Source: G963665215 sp963665215 (GTDB taxonomy: Bacteria; Chloroflexota; Dehalococcoidia; Lucifugimonadales; CAUZJF01). From it: a DNA stretch of 64,000 nucleotides. A program made the position numbers and the translations under genes. The notes under the pieces were generated by a model, which did not search any database, was not told the origin of the DNA, and saw only the letters and a list, made by a program, of their open reading frames with translations. Of the stretch, positions 18,960-28,363 are shown piece by piece. The stretch lies in contig CAXXWW010000017.1 of assembly GCA_963665215.2 (NCBI GenBank), forward strand, positions 744,001 to 808,000. The letters are read 5' to 3'. Each line of letters opens with the position of its first letter. The stretch's first letter is position 1.

Positions 18960-19412
18960 GGTGATATCTCCTATGCGGTCATGGCTTCAGCTTGATGGGA
19001 AGAACGATACTACCGCAGTCATGACTATACCAGGCACCCTTGGTGTCGAGTGAGCTAACCCGCCTCGCATGACCGCGCCTCTGGGCCACTGGGGCCTGAT
19101 CGTGTACTTGCCGGACCACACCCGGGCATGTGGGACCGGACTCAAGGCCCAATGAGGCGACAAGTAGCTGACTGACTTGATCCCAAGACCCTTAACTCAG
19201 TCAAGGGGCCGCTTAAGCGACGAACCTTGCACCCCGGTTTTGCCATCTGGTCGTGACCAGAGAACCGCAATGATAAACCCACACTTTATGGTGCGGTCTG
19301 CCACGAAACACCCTGTCGTGAGTCTCACGCCAGATGATCCCGCGGAGTAGATATGGCCTCTTGACGTTCCTGGGCGAGAGCCGCTGATTGCGGCTCAATC
19401 TCTCCTGGACGA
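18960..19412. other. Intergenic; possible recombinase scrap
   Basis: No intact gene. On the minus strand around 19213-19380 a frame gives 'KRPYLLRGIIWRETHDR' then 'GRPHHKVWVYHC', which weakly recalls the zinc-ribbon part of large serine recombinases, but the Cys pairs are mostly lost. I do not claim it as a gene. Confidence 0.25.
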
Positions 19413-19439
19413 GGCTTTGCACCAAAAGGCGGAATGCGG

Positions 19440-20806
19440 GAGGTATCTTCAAAAAGTGTGTAAACAGTCAGGCGGTGTACCCTCTCTCTGAACAACACGG
19501 GCTCGAGGCCCAAGAGAGGAGATAGACCGCCCATGAGGAAGGAAAGCACTGAGAGTAGGTCGGAGTCAAGGCCGGAGTGGGAGCAGTTGGAGGATTGGGT
19601 GCGAAGCCAGGTCCAGAGGCTGATCCAGGAGTTGCTGGAGGAGGAGGTGACGGCGTTTCTGGGAAGGGCGAAGTCGGCGCTCAGATCCGACTCGGACTCA
19701 GATACCGGCTATCGGAACGGATACGGCAGAGCCCGGAGGCTTACGCTGAGTTCGGGAACGATACAGCTGAGGCGGCCGCGAGTCCGCGATACCGAGGAGC
19801 AGTTCGAGAGCCGGCTGCTGCCGCTGTTCGTCAACAGGACCAGGAAGGTTGCTGAGTTGATCCCCGAGCTGTACCTGCACGGTCTATCCGAAGGCGACTT
19901 CGATCTGGCTTTGCGGGGGCTGCTGGGAGAGGACGCACCGGTATCGGCGAGCACGGTGGCCCGGTTGAAGGATAAGTGGAACGATGAGCTTGCCCAATGG
20001 CGCAGCCGGCCCCTCGATGACCTGGAAGTGGTCTACATGTGGGTGGATGGAGTCTACGTCAAGGCTGGTCTTGAGAAGGAGAAGGCGGCGGTACTGGTGG
20101 TGATGGCGGCCCTGAGCGACGGGAGCAAGGTGGTGGTGAGCGCTGTTCCCGGATACAGGGAGTCCACAGAGAACTGGTCCGAGGTGCTCAGGGACATCAA
20201 GCGCCGGGGCTTGAGCTGCCCGAGGCTGGTGGTTGGAGACGGACACCTGGGCATCTGGGGAGCTCTGCGCAACGTCTATCCGCAGGCGGCAGAGCAACGC
20301 TGCTGGAACCACAAGATCGTAAACGTGCTCGCCAAGCTTCCAAAGCGACGACAGGACCAGGCCAAGCTCATGCTGCGTACTATCCCCTACGCGCCGACCC
20401 GGACAGAGGCTGAGCGGCTCAGGACGGTGTTCACCAGGTGGTGCGGCGACCATTCCTACGAGGCGGCCTCAGAGGCCTTGGAGCGGGACTGGGACCGCAT
20501 GGTCACCTTCTATGACTTCCCAAAGGAGCACTGGGGGCACCTTCGCACGACGAACCCGGTAGAATCACCCTTCGCGGCCCTCAGGCTTCGGACCGATGCC
20601 GCCAAGCGCTACAAGAGGGTCGATCGGGCGATAGCGGTGATCTGGAAAATGTTGATGGTCGCCGAACAGCGCTTCAGGCGTCTGAAGGCCCCTGAGTTGA
20701 TCGAAGACGTCTATCTCGGTGCACAGTATGCGGATGGAATCGCCATTGAATCAACGGCTGAGAAGGTCGCCGCCTGATGTCGTTTACACACCTATTGACG
20801 TAACCT
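19440..20806 (+). mobile_element. IS256-family insertion sequence
   Basis: 1367 bases. Ends are inverted repeats of about 26 bases (left GAGGTATCTTCAAAAAGTGT, right read inward GAGGTTACGTCAATAGGTGT; 21 of 26 match). The 8-base target duplication GAATGCGG is at 19432-19439 and 20807-20814. One intact transposase gene inside. Confidence 0.92.
19533..20777 (+). CDS. IS256-family (mutator-type) transposase
   Basis: A 414-residue DDE transposase. Catalytic Asp in 'VYMWVDGVYVKAG', Asp in 'RLVVGDGHLGIWGAL' and Glu in 'ALERDWDRMVTFYDFPKEHW', where the C/D(2)H-like segment after the second Asp includes 'EQRCWNHK'. The central 'LHGLSEGDFDLALRGLLG' is a family hallmark. GGAG lies upstream of the ATG. 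The gene is intact, with perfect target duplication, so it may be recent and active. Confidence 0.92.
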   Translation: MRKESTESRSESRPEWEQLEDWVRSQVQRLIQELLEEEVTAFLGRAKSALRSDSDSDTGYRNGYGRARRLTLSSGTIQLRRPRVRDTEEQFESRLLPLFVNRTRKVAELIPELYLHGLSEGDFDLALRGLLGEDAPVSASTVARLKDKWNDELAQWRSRPLDDLEVVYMWVDGVYVKAGLEKEKAAVLVVMAALSDGSKVVVSAVPGYRESTENWSEVLRDIKRRGLSCPRLVVGDGHLGIWGALRNVYPQAAEQRCWNHKIVNVLAKLPKRRQDQAKLMLRTIPYAPTRTEAERLRTVFTRWCGDHSYEAASEALERDWDRMVTFYDFPKEHWGHLRTTNPVESPFAALRLRTDAAKRYKRVDRAIAVIWKMLMVAEQRFRRLKAPELIEDVYLGAQYADGIAIESTAEKVAA

Positions 20807-20921
20807 CGAATGCGGAGGCGTGGTTCGACAGGCTCACCACGAACGGAGCTATAAACCAACCGTTCGCCCTGAGCTTGTCGAAGGGCAATTCACACGACCG
20901 CGCCACTTCTTGTGCAAAGCC

Positions 20922-21180
20922 CCTGGACGAGTTCTCCGATTGCATGTTGACCTCCATCCGGGGGCGCGACAGTCCGATAGGCCCTGGTGCACGATCAGGA
21001 GACGTATTAGGGAATAGGCTGCCGACGCCTTATGCCGGCCCGGGTAGGGGCAGGTTTCAAACCTGCCCCTACGGTTTCGTCGTGGGTGCTTGCCTGGCGT
21101 CGCACTAGGCTCTACAGAGGCCGTGGGGGGGCCATGGTCGTCGCGCCCACTCCCTGAATTAGCGTGCACAGTTGCATTAG
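20922..21180. repeat. Gene-free stretch with a perfect palindrome
   Basis: GTAGGGGCAGGTTT-C-AAACCTGCCCCTAC at 21044-21072 forms a near-perfect hairpin; the same unit recurs at 26563-26588. It may act as a transcription terminator or REP sequence. No gene is seen. Confidence 0.6.
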
Positions 21181-22269
21181 CTACGGCTCTAGGTCTTTGA
21201 CGGCGGGCATGACCTCGGTCGCTAGTAGTTCCATGGACCGGTGGAACTGCCTGTTCTTGTTTCCCCAGTCGTCGGTCTGGACCAGGAGGGTGCCGAAGCC
21301 GCCGGTCTGCTGGTACAGGTCCCTGATCTCGCGGATGCAGTGGTCAGGGTCTCCTACGATCCAGAAGTTGTCGAGCATGTACTTCGGGGTCACATCTTCG
21401 TCGGGAGTGTCAGGGTCTAGCTTGAAGGTGCCGAGTCCGCGCGGGCCGTTGCCGATGAGCCTGGTCCAGTACTCGGAGAAGTCGCGGCCCATGGCGCCGG
21501 CCAGCGCCTCCTCCCTGGCGATCTCGGTCGTCTCGGCGACGTACACCTGCTTCCCCAGACGCCAGTCGGCCCTGGACGGAGTCCGGCCGGCGCGTTTGGC
21601 TCCCGCCTCGATCGACTCCCAGTTGAATTTCAATTGTGAGGCGTGAACGAGGCTTGCGCTGAGCGGCAGCCATCCACGCTCGCCCGCCAGCTCCAGGGTC
21701 GACGAGCGAACGCTACCACCGGCCACTGCAATCGGCGGATGCGGCATCTGATAAGGCCGCATGTGGAAGGCGGTCTCCATCTCAGGCCTGTCCTGCGGCT
21801 TGCCCATGCTGTAGAACTGCCCCTGGTAGTCCAGGGGCCCCTCCTCCCATAGCCGCAGGATCAGGTCGATGCCCTCGGTCATGCGGGCGAGCCTGGCCTC
21901 TGGCTCGCCGTCGATGCCGAGCATTTCGGCGTCGCTGGACGACCCGCCTGAGCCGATTCCGAACATGAACCGTCCCTTGGCCAGGTGGTCGAGCATCGCT
22001 ATCCGGTGAGCCACCTGGATGGGGTCGTGGAAGTGCAGAAGGACCACGCCTGTCCCGAATACAATCTGCTCGGTCTCGCCCAATGCCCGCGCGATGAACA
22101 GCTCCGGCGCGGGCATGTTCTCCCAGGGCAGCTGCAGGTGCTCGCCGATCCAGATCTCACTGAAGCCGAGCCGATCCGCCCGGCGGACCAACTCCAGGTC
22201 TTCTTCGTAGGTCTCCGCAGGGGGTCTCCCGGGCGGATGCAACGGCATCATGAACAGGCCCAGCTTCAT
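21181..22269 (-). CDS. Luciferase-like (LLM) flavin-dependent oxidoreductase, copy 2
   Basis: A 362-residue member of the bacterial-luciferase fold. Characteristic segments: 'LGFSEIWIGEHLQLPWENMP', 'IVFGTGVVLLHFHDPIQVAH', 'RFMFGIGSGGSSSDAEMLG' and, near the end, 'IVGDPDHCIREIRDL'. AGAAGGAGATAGAA before the ATG is a strong ribosome site. Only distantly related to the copy at 15333-16520. Likely a reduced-flavin-dependent monooxygenase of an unknown small molecule. It is not in an operon. Confidence 0.85.
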   Translation of the reverse strand: MKLGLFMMPLHPPGRPPAETYEEDLELVRRADRLGFSEIWIGEHLQLPWENMPAPELFIARALGETEQIVFGTGVVLLHFHDPIQVAHRIAMLDHLAKGRFMFGIGSGGSSSDAEMLGIDGEPEARLARMTEGIDLILRLWEEGPLDYQGQFYSMGKPQDRPEMETAFHMRPYQMPHPPIAVAGGSVRSSTLELAGERGWLPLSASLVHASQLKFNWESIEAGAKRAGRTPSRADWRLGKQVYVAETTEIAREEALAGAMGRDFSEYWTRLIGNGPRGLGTFKLDPDTPDEDVTPKYMLDNFWIVGDPDHCIREIRDLYQQTGGFGTLLVQTDDWGNKNRQFHRSMELLATEVMPAVKDLEP

Positions 22270-22271
22270 TT

Positions 22272-22433
22272 CTATCTCCTTCTATCATTGGCGAAGTTCG
22301 CGGATGTGCGGGCCGCCGTGCGTGGACGAGGCTCGACGACCGTAAGCCTCTGGTTGACGTCCACGTCGGACAGGATCTGCACCACCCCGCTGGGCCAGCG
22401 GATCGTTACGTGGTCCGCCACTTCACGAGGGTG
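22272..22433 (-). pseudogene. ASPIC/UnbV-domain C-terminal remnant
   Basis: About 52 codons end a frame with 'DHVTIRWPSGVVQILSDVDV' followed by 'NQRLTVVEP', the well-known closing motif of ASPIC/UnbV domains found at the end of secreted FG-GAP proteins. Everything upstream in the gene is missing; the frame enters the dispersed repeat at 22431-22529. A fragment only. Confidence 0.6.
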
Positions 22434-22610
22434 ATGGTACTGGCAACTTAGAACGCTGTCAATCGACCCGCCACCCGCAGGAACCGCCCTAATATCGCCC
22501 GCATGACATCGCAAACAAATGGGGGTGGCTTGACCTTGACCGGCACCGGTGCCGCAAGCGCGGGCCCTTCTCCAGCAGCTGAGGTCAGGGGCAGCATGTG
22601 GAATGCTAAG
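22431..22610. repeat. Dispersed intergenic repeat, copy B
   Basis: Bases 22431-22529 are the uninterrupted version of the repeat at 4774-4992. The remainder up to 22610 has no gene. Confidence 0.5.
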
Positions 22611-24329
22611 CCCGAATCCACCGAAGGACACCGATGGACGGCGTGAGGAAAGCGGAAGGGGGGTGAGGGAGCTACAGGGGAAATAGCCTGGGTTCCATTT
22701 GGGGTAGGGAGGTCGGCGGACGGTCTTCATCGCCGCACAGGGGCCCCTATGGCCGTCTGCGGGAGCTGCGATGCGCGGGATGGCGAGAGAATACGCAGCA
22801 GGGAACTCTCTCGGACCGGGCTGGCACGAGTCTGCGGGGATCTTCGGTTGTCCGGTGGGTGGGTCGGTCGCCGACGGTGCCGTCAGGCCGGGAGTGGAAT
22901 GGCTCGCAGCCGGGCCAAGGCGCGGCTGAACTTCTCAGCCCAAGGCCAGCGATCCGGAAGATGCAGGGTCAACCGGCGTGCCGAGCGGGTGAGCCGTCCG
23001 GCCAGGGAGAAGAACCGCCGCCGGAGGGTCTTGGTGGTGGCTATCCGCTCTCCCAGACCGATCCGCGCCGTCCAGCGGGCCAGGTTGTGGGCCATCGTCT
23101 GGACGGCCAGCCAGGCGCCGTTGGCGGCGAAGCGGCCCGAGGGGAGATGGTTCAGCCCGACGCCGTACTTGAGGTCGCGTATGGCATTCTCGATCTCGGC
23201 GTGGCGGCGATGGTCAGCCTCCAGTTCGAGCAACTCCCCGTCCCGGTCGGTGATGAAGCCATGATAGCTGTATTTAGCGAAGAGGGCCAGTTGGGAACCG
23301 GGCGTCGGCTTCACCCGCCGGACGATGAGCCGTACCGGCGCGGCGTCCGCCTCGGCCTGGAAGGGGGTGCAGGTGGTCTCGGCCACATCGGCGGCGCCGT
23401 CCATCCAGTAAGGAATCGGCGTCCAGGCATCTTCGGGTATCGCCTCGATGAGATTGTGCAGGCTTTTGTGCTGGCGGATGGTGATGGAGAAGCGGACATC
23501 CATCTTGCGGCAGACGGATACCACGCCATGAGTGTAGAACCCGCTGTCGGCCCGTAGCGTGAGTCGTCCGTTGGCCCCGGCGTAGCGCACCCGTCCCACC
23601 GTCTCCCGCAGGAAGTGGGCGGCGCCGCGGGCGGTGTTGGCCCGGCCCTCGCGCAGCCGGGACATCAGCACGTCTCCGGTGCCGGCGGCGATGGCCAGCA
23701 GCGGGTGGTAGCCCCGCTTGCCGGTATAGCCGTGGTGGCGCGCTCCCTCCTTGGCCAGTCCGTAGGTCTCGCAGATGGTGGAGTCCAGGTCAATGGTCAG
23801 GGGCCCGTCGCCGGGTCCCGCCCCGGCCTGCCAAGCCCGGGCCAGCAACTCGCGGCTCACCCGGTCGAGTTGACGGACGTGGCCCCACCGGAAGCTGCGC
23901 AGGAAGGTGCCCAGGGTGGATGGCGCCTTGACCGTGCCGCCCAGGGTGCAGGCCGTCCCCCCGGTGCGCAACACATCGGCGTCGTCAATGCAGTCGCCCC
24001 CAGCCAGCGCAGACGCCACCAGCGTCATCATCTTGTCGCTCGTGTTCGCCCGCCCCGGGGCATCGCCCAGGTCGAGGCGCTGCCGGACGAGTTCGGGCAG
24101 GCCGAGGTGCCGCGCCAGGGTGGCCGGAAGGAGCAGCCCGGCATTGGCCACCAAGCGGCGGTCGTCGAAGGTGATTTGGATCCGGTCGGGGTGGTTGCGT
24201 GGCAGCATCTACTGGGTGCTCCTTTTCCGGGACTGTTTTTTTGCTACAAAACCATTATCCCAGAAGCACAGGAGCACCTTCTTGCCGCCTCAGGACGCTA
24301 ACCCGACGCCCTCCTTCGGTGGATTCGGG
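22611..24329 (-). mobile_element. IS1380-family insertion sequence
   Basis: 1719 bases bounded by a perfect 18-base inverted repeat (CCCGAATCCACCGAAGGA at 22611-22628, its complement at 24312-24329). One transposase gene lies inside on the minus strand with about 250 bases of non-coding DNA after its stop. A methyltransferase fragment begins exactly at 24330, which supports the right border. No clear target duplication. Confidence 0.75.
22883..24208 (-). CDS. IS1380-family transposase
   Basis: A 441-residue IS4-fold DDE transposase. Catalytic residues: Asp in 'PLTIDLDSTICETYG', Asp in 'GRLTLRADSGFYTHG' and Glu in 'ADHRRHAEIENAIRDLKYG', the last being the Y/E-type motif of the IS1380/IS4 group. 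'GKRGYHPLLAI' is typical of IS1380. Intact reading frame. Upstream, 24209-24311 includes a T-rich stretch likely to hold its promoter. Confidence 0.9.
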   Translation of the reverse strand: MLPRNHPDRIQITFDDRRLVANAGLLLPATLARHLGLPELVRQRLDLGDAPGRANTSDKMMTLVASALAGGDCIDDADVLRTGGTACTLGGTVKAPSTLGTFLRSFRWGHVRQLDRVSRELLARAWQAGAGPGDGPLTIDLDSTICETYGLAKEGARHHGYTGKRGYHPLLAIAAGTGDVLMSRLREGRANTARGAAHFLRETVGRVRYAGANGRLTLRADSGFYTHGVVSVCRKMDVRFSITIRQHKSLHNLIEAIPEDAWTPIPYWMDGAADVAETTCTPFQAEADAAPVRLIVRRVKPTPGSQLALFAKYSYHGFITDRDGELLELEADHRRHAEIENAIRDLKYGVGLNHLPSGRFAANGAWLAVQTMAHNLARWTARIGLGERIATTKTLRRRFFSLAGRLTRSARRLTLHLPDRWPWAEKFSRALARLRAIPLPA

Positions 24330-24539
24330 TTTAAGGAGGGATTCTGGCGCTCTGACAACCCCGAAGGAGTCCGTGGGATGGTGGGAGCATATCATCGGAC
24401 ATTGAGCACCTATGTCAACGGGCTAGTGAACGCCGGGCTGATAATCGAGTGGCTGATCGAACCTCAAGGAGCCAAACAATCGACACCTGACAGAAGCAAA
24501 GTTCCGGCCTTTCTTATGGTCCGGTGCAGGGAGGCGTGA
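24330..24539 (+). pseudogene. SAM-dependent methyltransferase, C-terminal fragment
   Basis: Starting right at the IS1380 border, 69 codons read 'FKEGFWRSDNPEGVRG', 'YHRTLSTYVNGLVNAGL' and 'VPAFLMVRCREA', the ending typical of class I methyltransferases that act on small molecules. The Rossmann core with the SAM motif is absent and is not found on the other side of the IS, so a deletion or rearrangement accompanied the insertion. Confidence 0.6.
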
Positions 24540-24582
24540 CTGGGAGAGGCGGTGAATACTGCGGGCGGCTGTTGCCGGGATT

Positions 24583-24620
24583 CCCCCTCATCCTAGCCTT
24601 CTCCCGCCGGGGGGAGAAGG
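24583..24620. repeat. REP-like palindrome
   Basis: CTAGCCTTCTCCCGCC-GGGGGGAGAAGG, the same unit as 8864-8903. It overlaps the 3' end of the S9 peptidase reading frame, whose last codons therefore come from repeat DNA. Confidence 0.6.
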
Positions 24621-26537
24621 TAGAGAAGGGGCGTGACTTCTCATACTCCAGGTTGCTGTAGGCAAACAGCATGGATGAAAATGGCAGTAACCTGGGCGAT
24701 CGGCGAACCACTGTGTTGTGCGCCGGTGCTGGTCGAGCTTGTGGTTCCGCTCCACGAAGCCGTGGTGCTCCCTGGGGTAGACCACCAGCTCGGTCTCCAC
24801 GCCAAGGTCCTTCAGGGCCCTGTAGAACAGGTAGGACTGCTCCACGGGCACGTCCCCGTCCTGCTCCCCGTGTAGAATGAGGGTGGGCGTCCTCGCACGC
24901 TTCACGAAGGTGATGGGCGAGAACCTCCGGTACGTGCCGTCCGGGTCCCAGGGATCGGCGTCGCCGTAGTGTATGGCGTCCCAGTCGCAGAGATATGACC
25001 TGCCGTGGAAGCTGCGCCAGTCCGAGACGCCCGCCTGCATCACCGCCGCCTTGAAGCGCTCGGTCTGCGTGACGGCCCACGCCGTCATGAACCCACCATA
25101 GCTCCCGCCGCCGATGCCCAGCCGCTCAGGGTCGGCGATGCCCTCGGCGACGCAGTGATCGATCCCGGCCTGGATGTCCTCCCAGTCCTTCCCGCCCATG
25201 TCGCCGATATTGCTCTCGGCGAACTCGAGGCCCCAGCCGGTGCTGCCCCTCGGGTTTGGGAGGAACACGGCGATGCCCCGGGCCGCCAGAAGCTGAAACC
25301 CGCGGCCTGCCGCGTGATACTGGTACTTGTGAGCACCAGTCGGGCCGCCGTGCACAATCGTGACCATGGGATAGGGCCCGCCGCCGGACCCCACCGGCCG
25401 GATGACAAGCCCCTGCATCTCCCAACCGTCCGCGCCCTTCCAGTGGATGGCGTCGGTGTCGCCTATGGCGAGGTCAGCCGCCTGAGTGTGCAGCCGGGTG
25501 AGCCGCTCCCACTCCACGCCCCCCGGTCCACGCCGCGCCAGCCACACGTCCGGCGGCTCCGTCGGGCTTTCCCTGACGACGGCCACGTTTCCATGCCCGT
25601 CGGTGCTGAATATCGAGCTGCCCTCCCAGAACGACGCATCTCCACGCCATAGGGAGGTCCGGCGGCCGGTGGCCACATCTATCTCCGCCAGCCCAACGCC
25701 ACCGAGCTCGTGCGCCGCCGTAAGCAGGCGCCGGCTATCGTCGGACCACTCCAGCGAGACGGCGCTGGCCCGGTGGCCGGAGCTTACCTCCCGCGCCTTG
25801 CCCCCCTCGGCGGGCGCCACGAAGACCGCACCCGGCGTGATGCCGCGGTCGCTCCAGTTGGACGACAGGAAGGCGATCTGCCGGCCATCGGGCGACCACG
25901 CCGGCCCTGCGACCTGCCGCCTGGCGCTATGAATGGTGCGCGCATCGCCTCCGTCCAACGAGAGTGCGGCGAGACGGCAGGTGTACTAGGCCTGCTCGTA
26001 GGGCAGGTCCGAAGCGACAACCGCGAGTACCGCCCCGTCGGGCGACCAGCAGTACTCCCACACCTGCAGGCCGTCGGGTGAGACGCAGCGTGTCTCCCCG
26101 GTCTCCACAACAACCACGTGAAGGCGAGTATACTTCGGGTCCTTCTCAAACTCGACGTGGTCGTCCTTCTCGTCCTTTCGCTTCTTCTCCTCTTCGGTGT
26201 CGGCGTCAAGCCTGAGGAACGCGATCCGGCCGCCGTCCGGCGACCAGGCAATCGCGTCGAGGCCCCGAGCCGTCGGGGTGTCGCCGTCGTCGCGCGTCAG
26301 CCGCACCGCCTCGCCCCCGGTTCGCGGCAGCAGATATAGCCGGCGCAGCCCGTCCTCCTCCCGGTCCGATAGGAAGGCCAGGGTCTGGCCGTCCGGGGAC
26401 CAGCGGGGCATCGTATCGGAGCGGGGCCCCGTGGTCAGTGGCCTGGGCTCGCCTCCAGCGGTGGGTACAACCCAGATGCCGGACCGGGGGTATTTTGTGT
26501 CGACGACGCTCGATTCGCCCACCACGAACGCGACCAT
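24588..26537 (-). pseudogene. S9-family prolyl oligopeptidase-like protein, one in-frame stop
   Basis: Two collinear segments in the same frame are separated by a single amber codon at 25986-25988. The N-terminal segment holds WD40-like propeller blades ('PRWSPDGQTLAFLSDREEDG', 'IAWSPDGGRIAFLR'); the C-terminal segment has the alpha/beta-hydrolase with Ser in 'GIGGGSYGGFMTAW', Asp in 'LILHGEQDGDVPV' and His in 'YPREHHGFVER'. The product would cleave oligopeptides in the cytoplasm or periplasm. Roughly the first 20 residues are lost to a palindromic repeat at 26563-26588, and the 3' end runs into another repeat. The gene seems dead at both ends, though the catalytic half is intact. Confidence 0.75.
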
Positions 26538-26867
26538 CTCGCCGTCCGGTGAGAGTTGGTGAAGGGCAGGTTTAAAACCTGCCCCTACGGTCTGGTCGCG
26601 GCGGCGTCATATGCTTCCGGACACCCCGACTGTCGAAGCACTGGGGCGAACGCGGCGGGCGCCATTCTATCACGGGCCGGATGTCCCTCAGAATCTTCCA
26701 TGCCGGTTGCTGCGGCACCGTGAGGTATGACAATTTCCCGGTAACCTCGGCGCACGGCCGTGCGCCCCTACACAGCGCACTTCGCGTCGATGGCCCGTCA
26801 GGTCTTCGACACGCTATCCTCACGGGAACGCTGTCTCGACCCAGCTCCCAGGAAGGCTTAACTTCCA
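26538..26867. repeat. Gene-free stretch with palindrome
   Basis: Contains AGGGCAGGTTTAAAACCTGCCCCT at 26563-26588 (matches 21044-21072). Nothing else recognised. Confidence 0.5.
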
Positions 26868-28334
26868 CTAGGCCGGGTCGAGGCTCGCGCGGCCCTCGTC
26901 GACGTAGGTGGTTTTTCCGGGGCGGGACACGGTGATGCGCTGCCGGTAGACCCCACCCTCCACCAGACGCTCCGCAGCGCTGACCTCGGTCGACCAGACC
27001 ACCGAGCCGGGCTCGGGGCCGCCCGCCAGGGCCTCCCGGAGCACACGGCCGTCAATGTCCTCTCCGCCATCAACCCCCAGGATATGGAGGACCGTCGGCG
27101 CCAGGTCGACGTTGCCCGACGGCGTCGCCAGGGCCAGGCCGGTCTTGAAGCTCGGCCCCCGCGCGATCAGCACGCACCGCTGCTCGTGCCTGCTCATGGA
27201 GCCGTGCATGCCGAGGCCCGGTCCGGCAGGCAAGGCGCCCGCGGTGCTGTAGATGTGCCCCTGGAAGCCGTGGCGGTTGCTCGTGGAGTCCCAAGCGAAG
27301 GACATGGTCAGGTCCGGGACGCGGGCGCCCTCCAGGCCCACGAGCGCGGCGGGCAGGGTGCCGGGTATGCGGTCCATCGCCTCACTCGCCAACAGGGCGC
27401 CGCACCACCGCTGCCTCATCAGCCTGGCCGCCAGCCGGTCGGCGGTGGCCCGGTCTCGATTATGGACGTAGAATAGCACGGAGCCTCCATTGGGCGCGGC
27501 CACGACGCCACCCTGCCGGCCGGCCGGCGGAAACCCCTCGTCTCGAAGCCAGGCCGCTACTTCAACGGTGCCTGAGATGGTCGAGTACCCGTGGTCCGAC
27601 ACGACCATCACGTCCGTGTCGGCGGCTCGACCGCTCCGCTCGAGCCAGGCGAGGAGGCTGCCGAACTGCCTGTCCACGACGGCCAGAGACCGTTCGGCCA
27701 GCTCGGAGCCGACGCCCGTGGCGTGTTGCGCGCTGTCCAGGTTGCTGCACCAGAGCATCGCCGCCGCCGGACTCCTTTCGCCGAGGACGTACTCTGTCAG
27801 TATCCGGAGCGCGTGGGACAGGCGCTCCTCGTCCTCGGGCCTTTTCTCCGGCCACGGGCCAAACCTGGAGACGAGTTCGTCGTGAAGGCCGTCGGGCAAG
27901 CAGAACTCCGGATGTATAGTGGCGCCGCCCGAGCGACCGGCGTTGGGGTTTTGCAGGAAGGCGTTGCCGTTGGAGCCGACCCCCACCGCGACGAACTCCC
28001 TGCCATGGGCGTCGAGGATGTCGGCCAGGTGGGGCGCCAAGAGGAGCCGCCCGGTCTTCTCCATGACCTCAGTCAGCTCGCGCTTCGAGGCTGGAATCGC
28101 GCGGCCGACGTCGAAATCGCGGAGCAGCAGGTTGTTGGCCACCAGGCCGTGGCCGCCGGGGTACCGGCCGGTCAGCATGCTGACGACGTTGGTCCGGGTC
28201 ACCGTTGGAAACACCGAGTGGTGGTTGTCGAAGGTGACGCCCCCGGCTGCCCACGCCGATAGGTTGGGCATCAGCCCCGGCGTCATCTGGGCCGGCTGCA
28301 GCCCATCGACTCCGACCAGGAGCACAGACTTCAC
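26868..28334 (-). CDS. Alkaline-phosphatase-superfamily nucleotide pyrophosphatase/phosphodiesterase-like protein
   Basis: About 488 residues. Metal-binding and catalytic features of the superfamily are visible: Asp in 'LLVGVDGLQPAQM', the Thr nucleophile in 'HSVFPTVTRTNVVSMLTGRY', Asp/His in 'CSNLDSAQHATG', Asp-His in 'VMVVSDHGYSTI' and a last His near 'HGFQGHIYS'. No signal peptide is seen. GTG at 28334 with GGCGGAG upstream is my choice; a GTG at 28370 that overlaps the stop of the preceding gene is also possible and would give translational coupling. Tight linkage to the gamma-glutamyltransferase-like gene suggests an operon. Likely hydrolyses phosphodiesters or phosphonate-type esters. 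Confidence 0.78.
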   Translation of the reverse strand: MKSVLLVGVDGLQPAQMTPGLMPNLSAWAAGGVTFDNHHSVFPTVTRTNVVSMLTGRYPGGHGLVANNLLLRDFDVGRAIPASKRELTEVMEKTGRLLLAPHLADILDAHGREFVAVGVGSNGNAFLQNPNAGRSGGATIHPEFCLPDGLHDELVSRFGPWPEKRPEDEERLSHALRILTEYVLGERSPAAAMLWCSNLDSAQHATGVGSELAERSLAVVDRQFGSLLAWLERSGRAADTDVMVVSDHGYSTISGTVEVAAWLRDEGFPPAGRQGGVVAAPNGGSVLFYVHNRDRATADRLAARLMRQRWCGALLASEAMDRIPGTLPAALVGLEGARVPDLTMSFAWDSTSNRHGFQGHIYSTAGALPAGPGLGMHGSMSRHEQRCVLIARGPSFKTGLALATPSGNVDLAPTVLHILGVDGGEDIDGRVLREALAGGPEPGSVVWSTEVSAAERLVEGGVYRQRITVSRPGKTTYVDEGRASLDPA

Positions 28335-28363
28335 GGCGACTCCGCCGGGCTTAACCGCATCTG

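Larger units (their letters stand above)
19413..20921. repeat. MITE-like element split by an IS256
   Basis: Bases 19413-19439 plus 20815-20921 form a 134-base copy with ends GGCTTTGCAC and GTGCAAAGCC. It is flanked by the 9-base direct repeat CCTGGACGA (19404-19412 and 20922-20930), as expected of a transposed unit. The IS256 element at 19440-20806 sits inside it. Confidence 0.75.
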
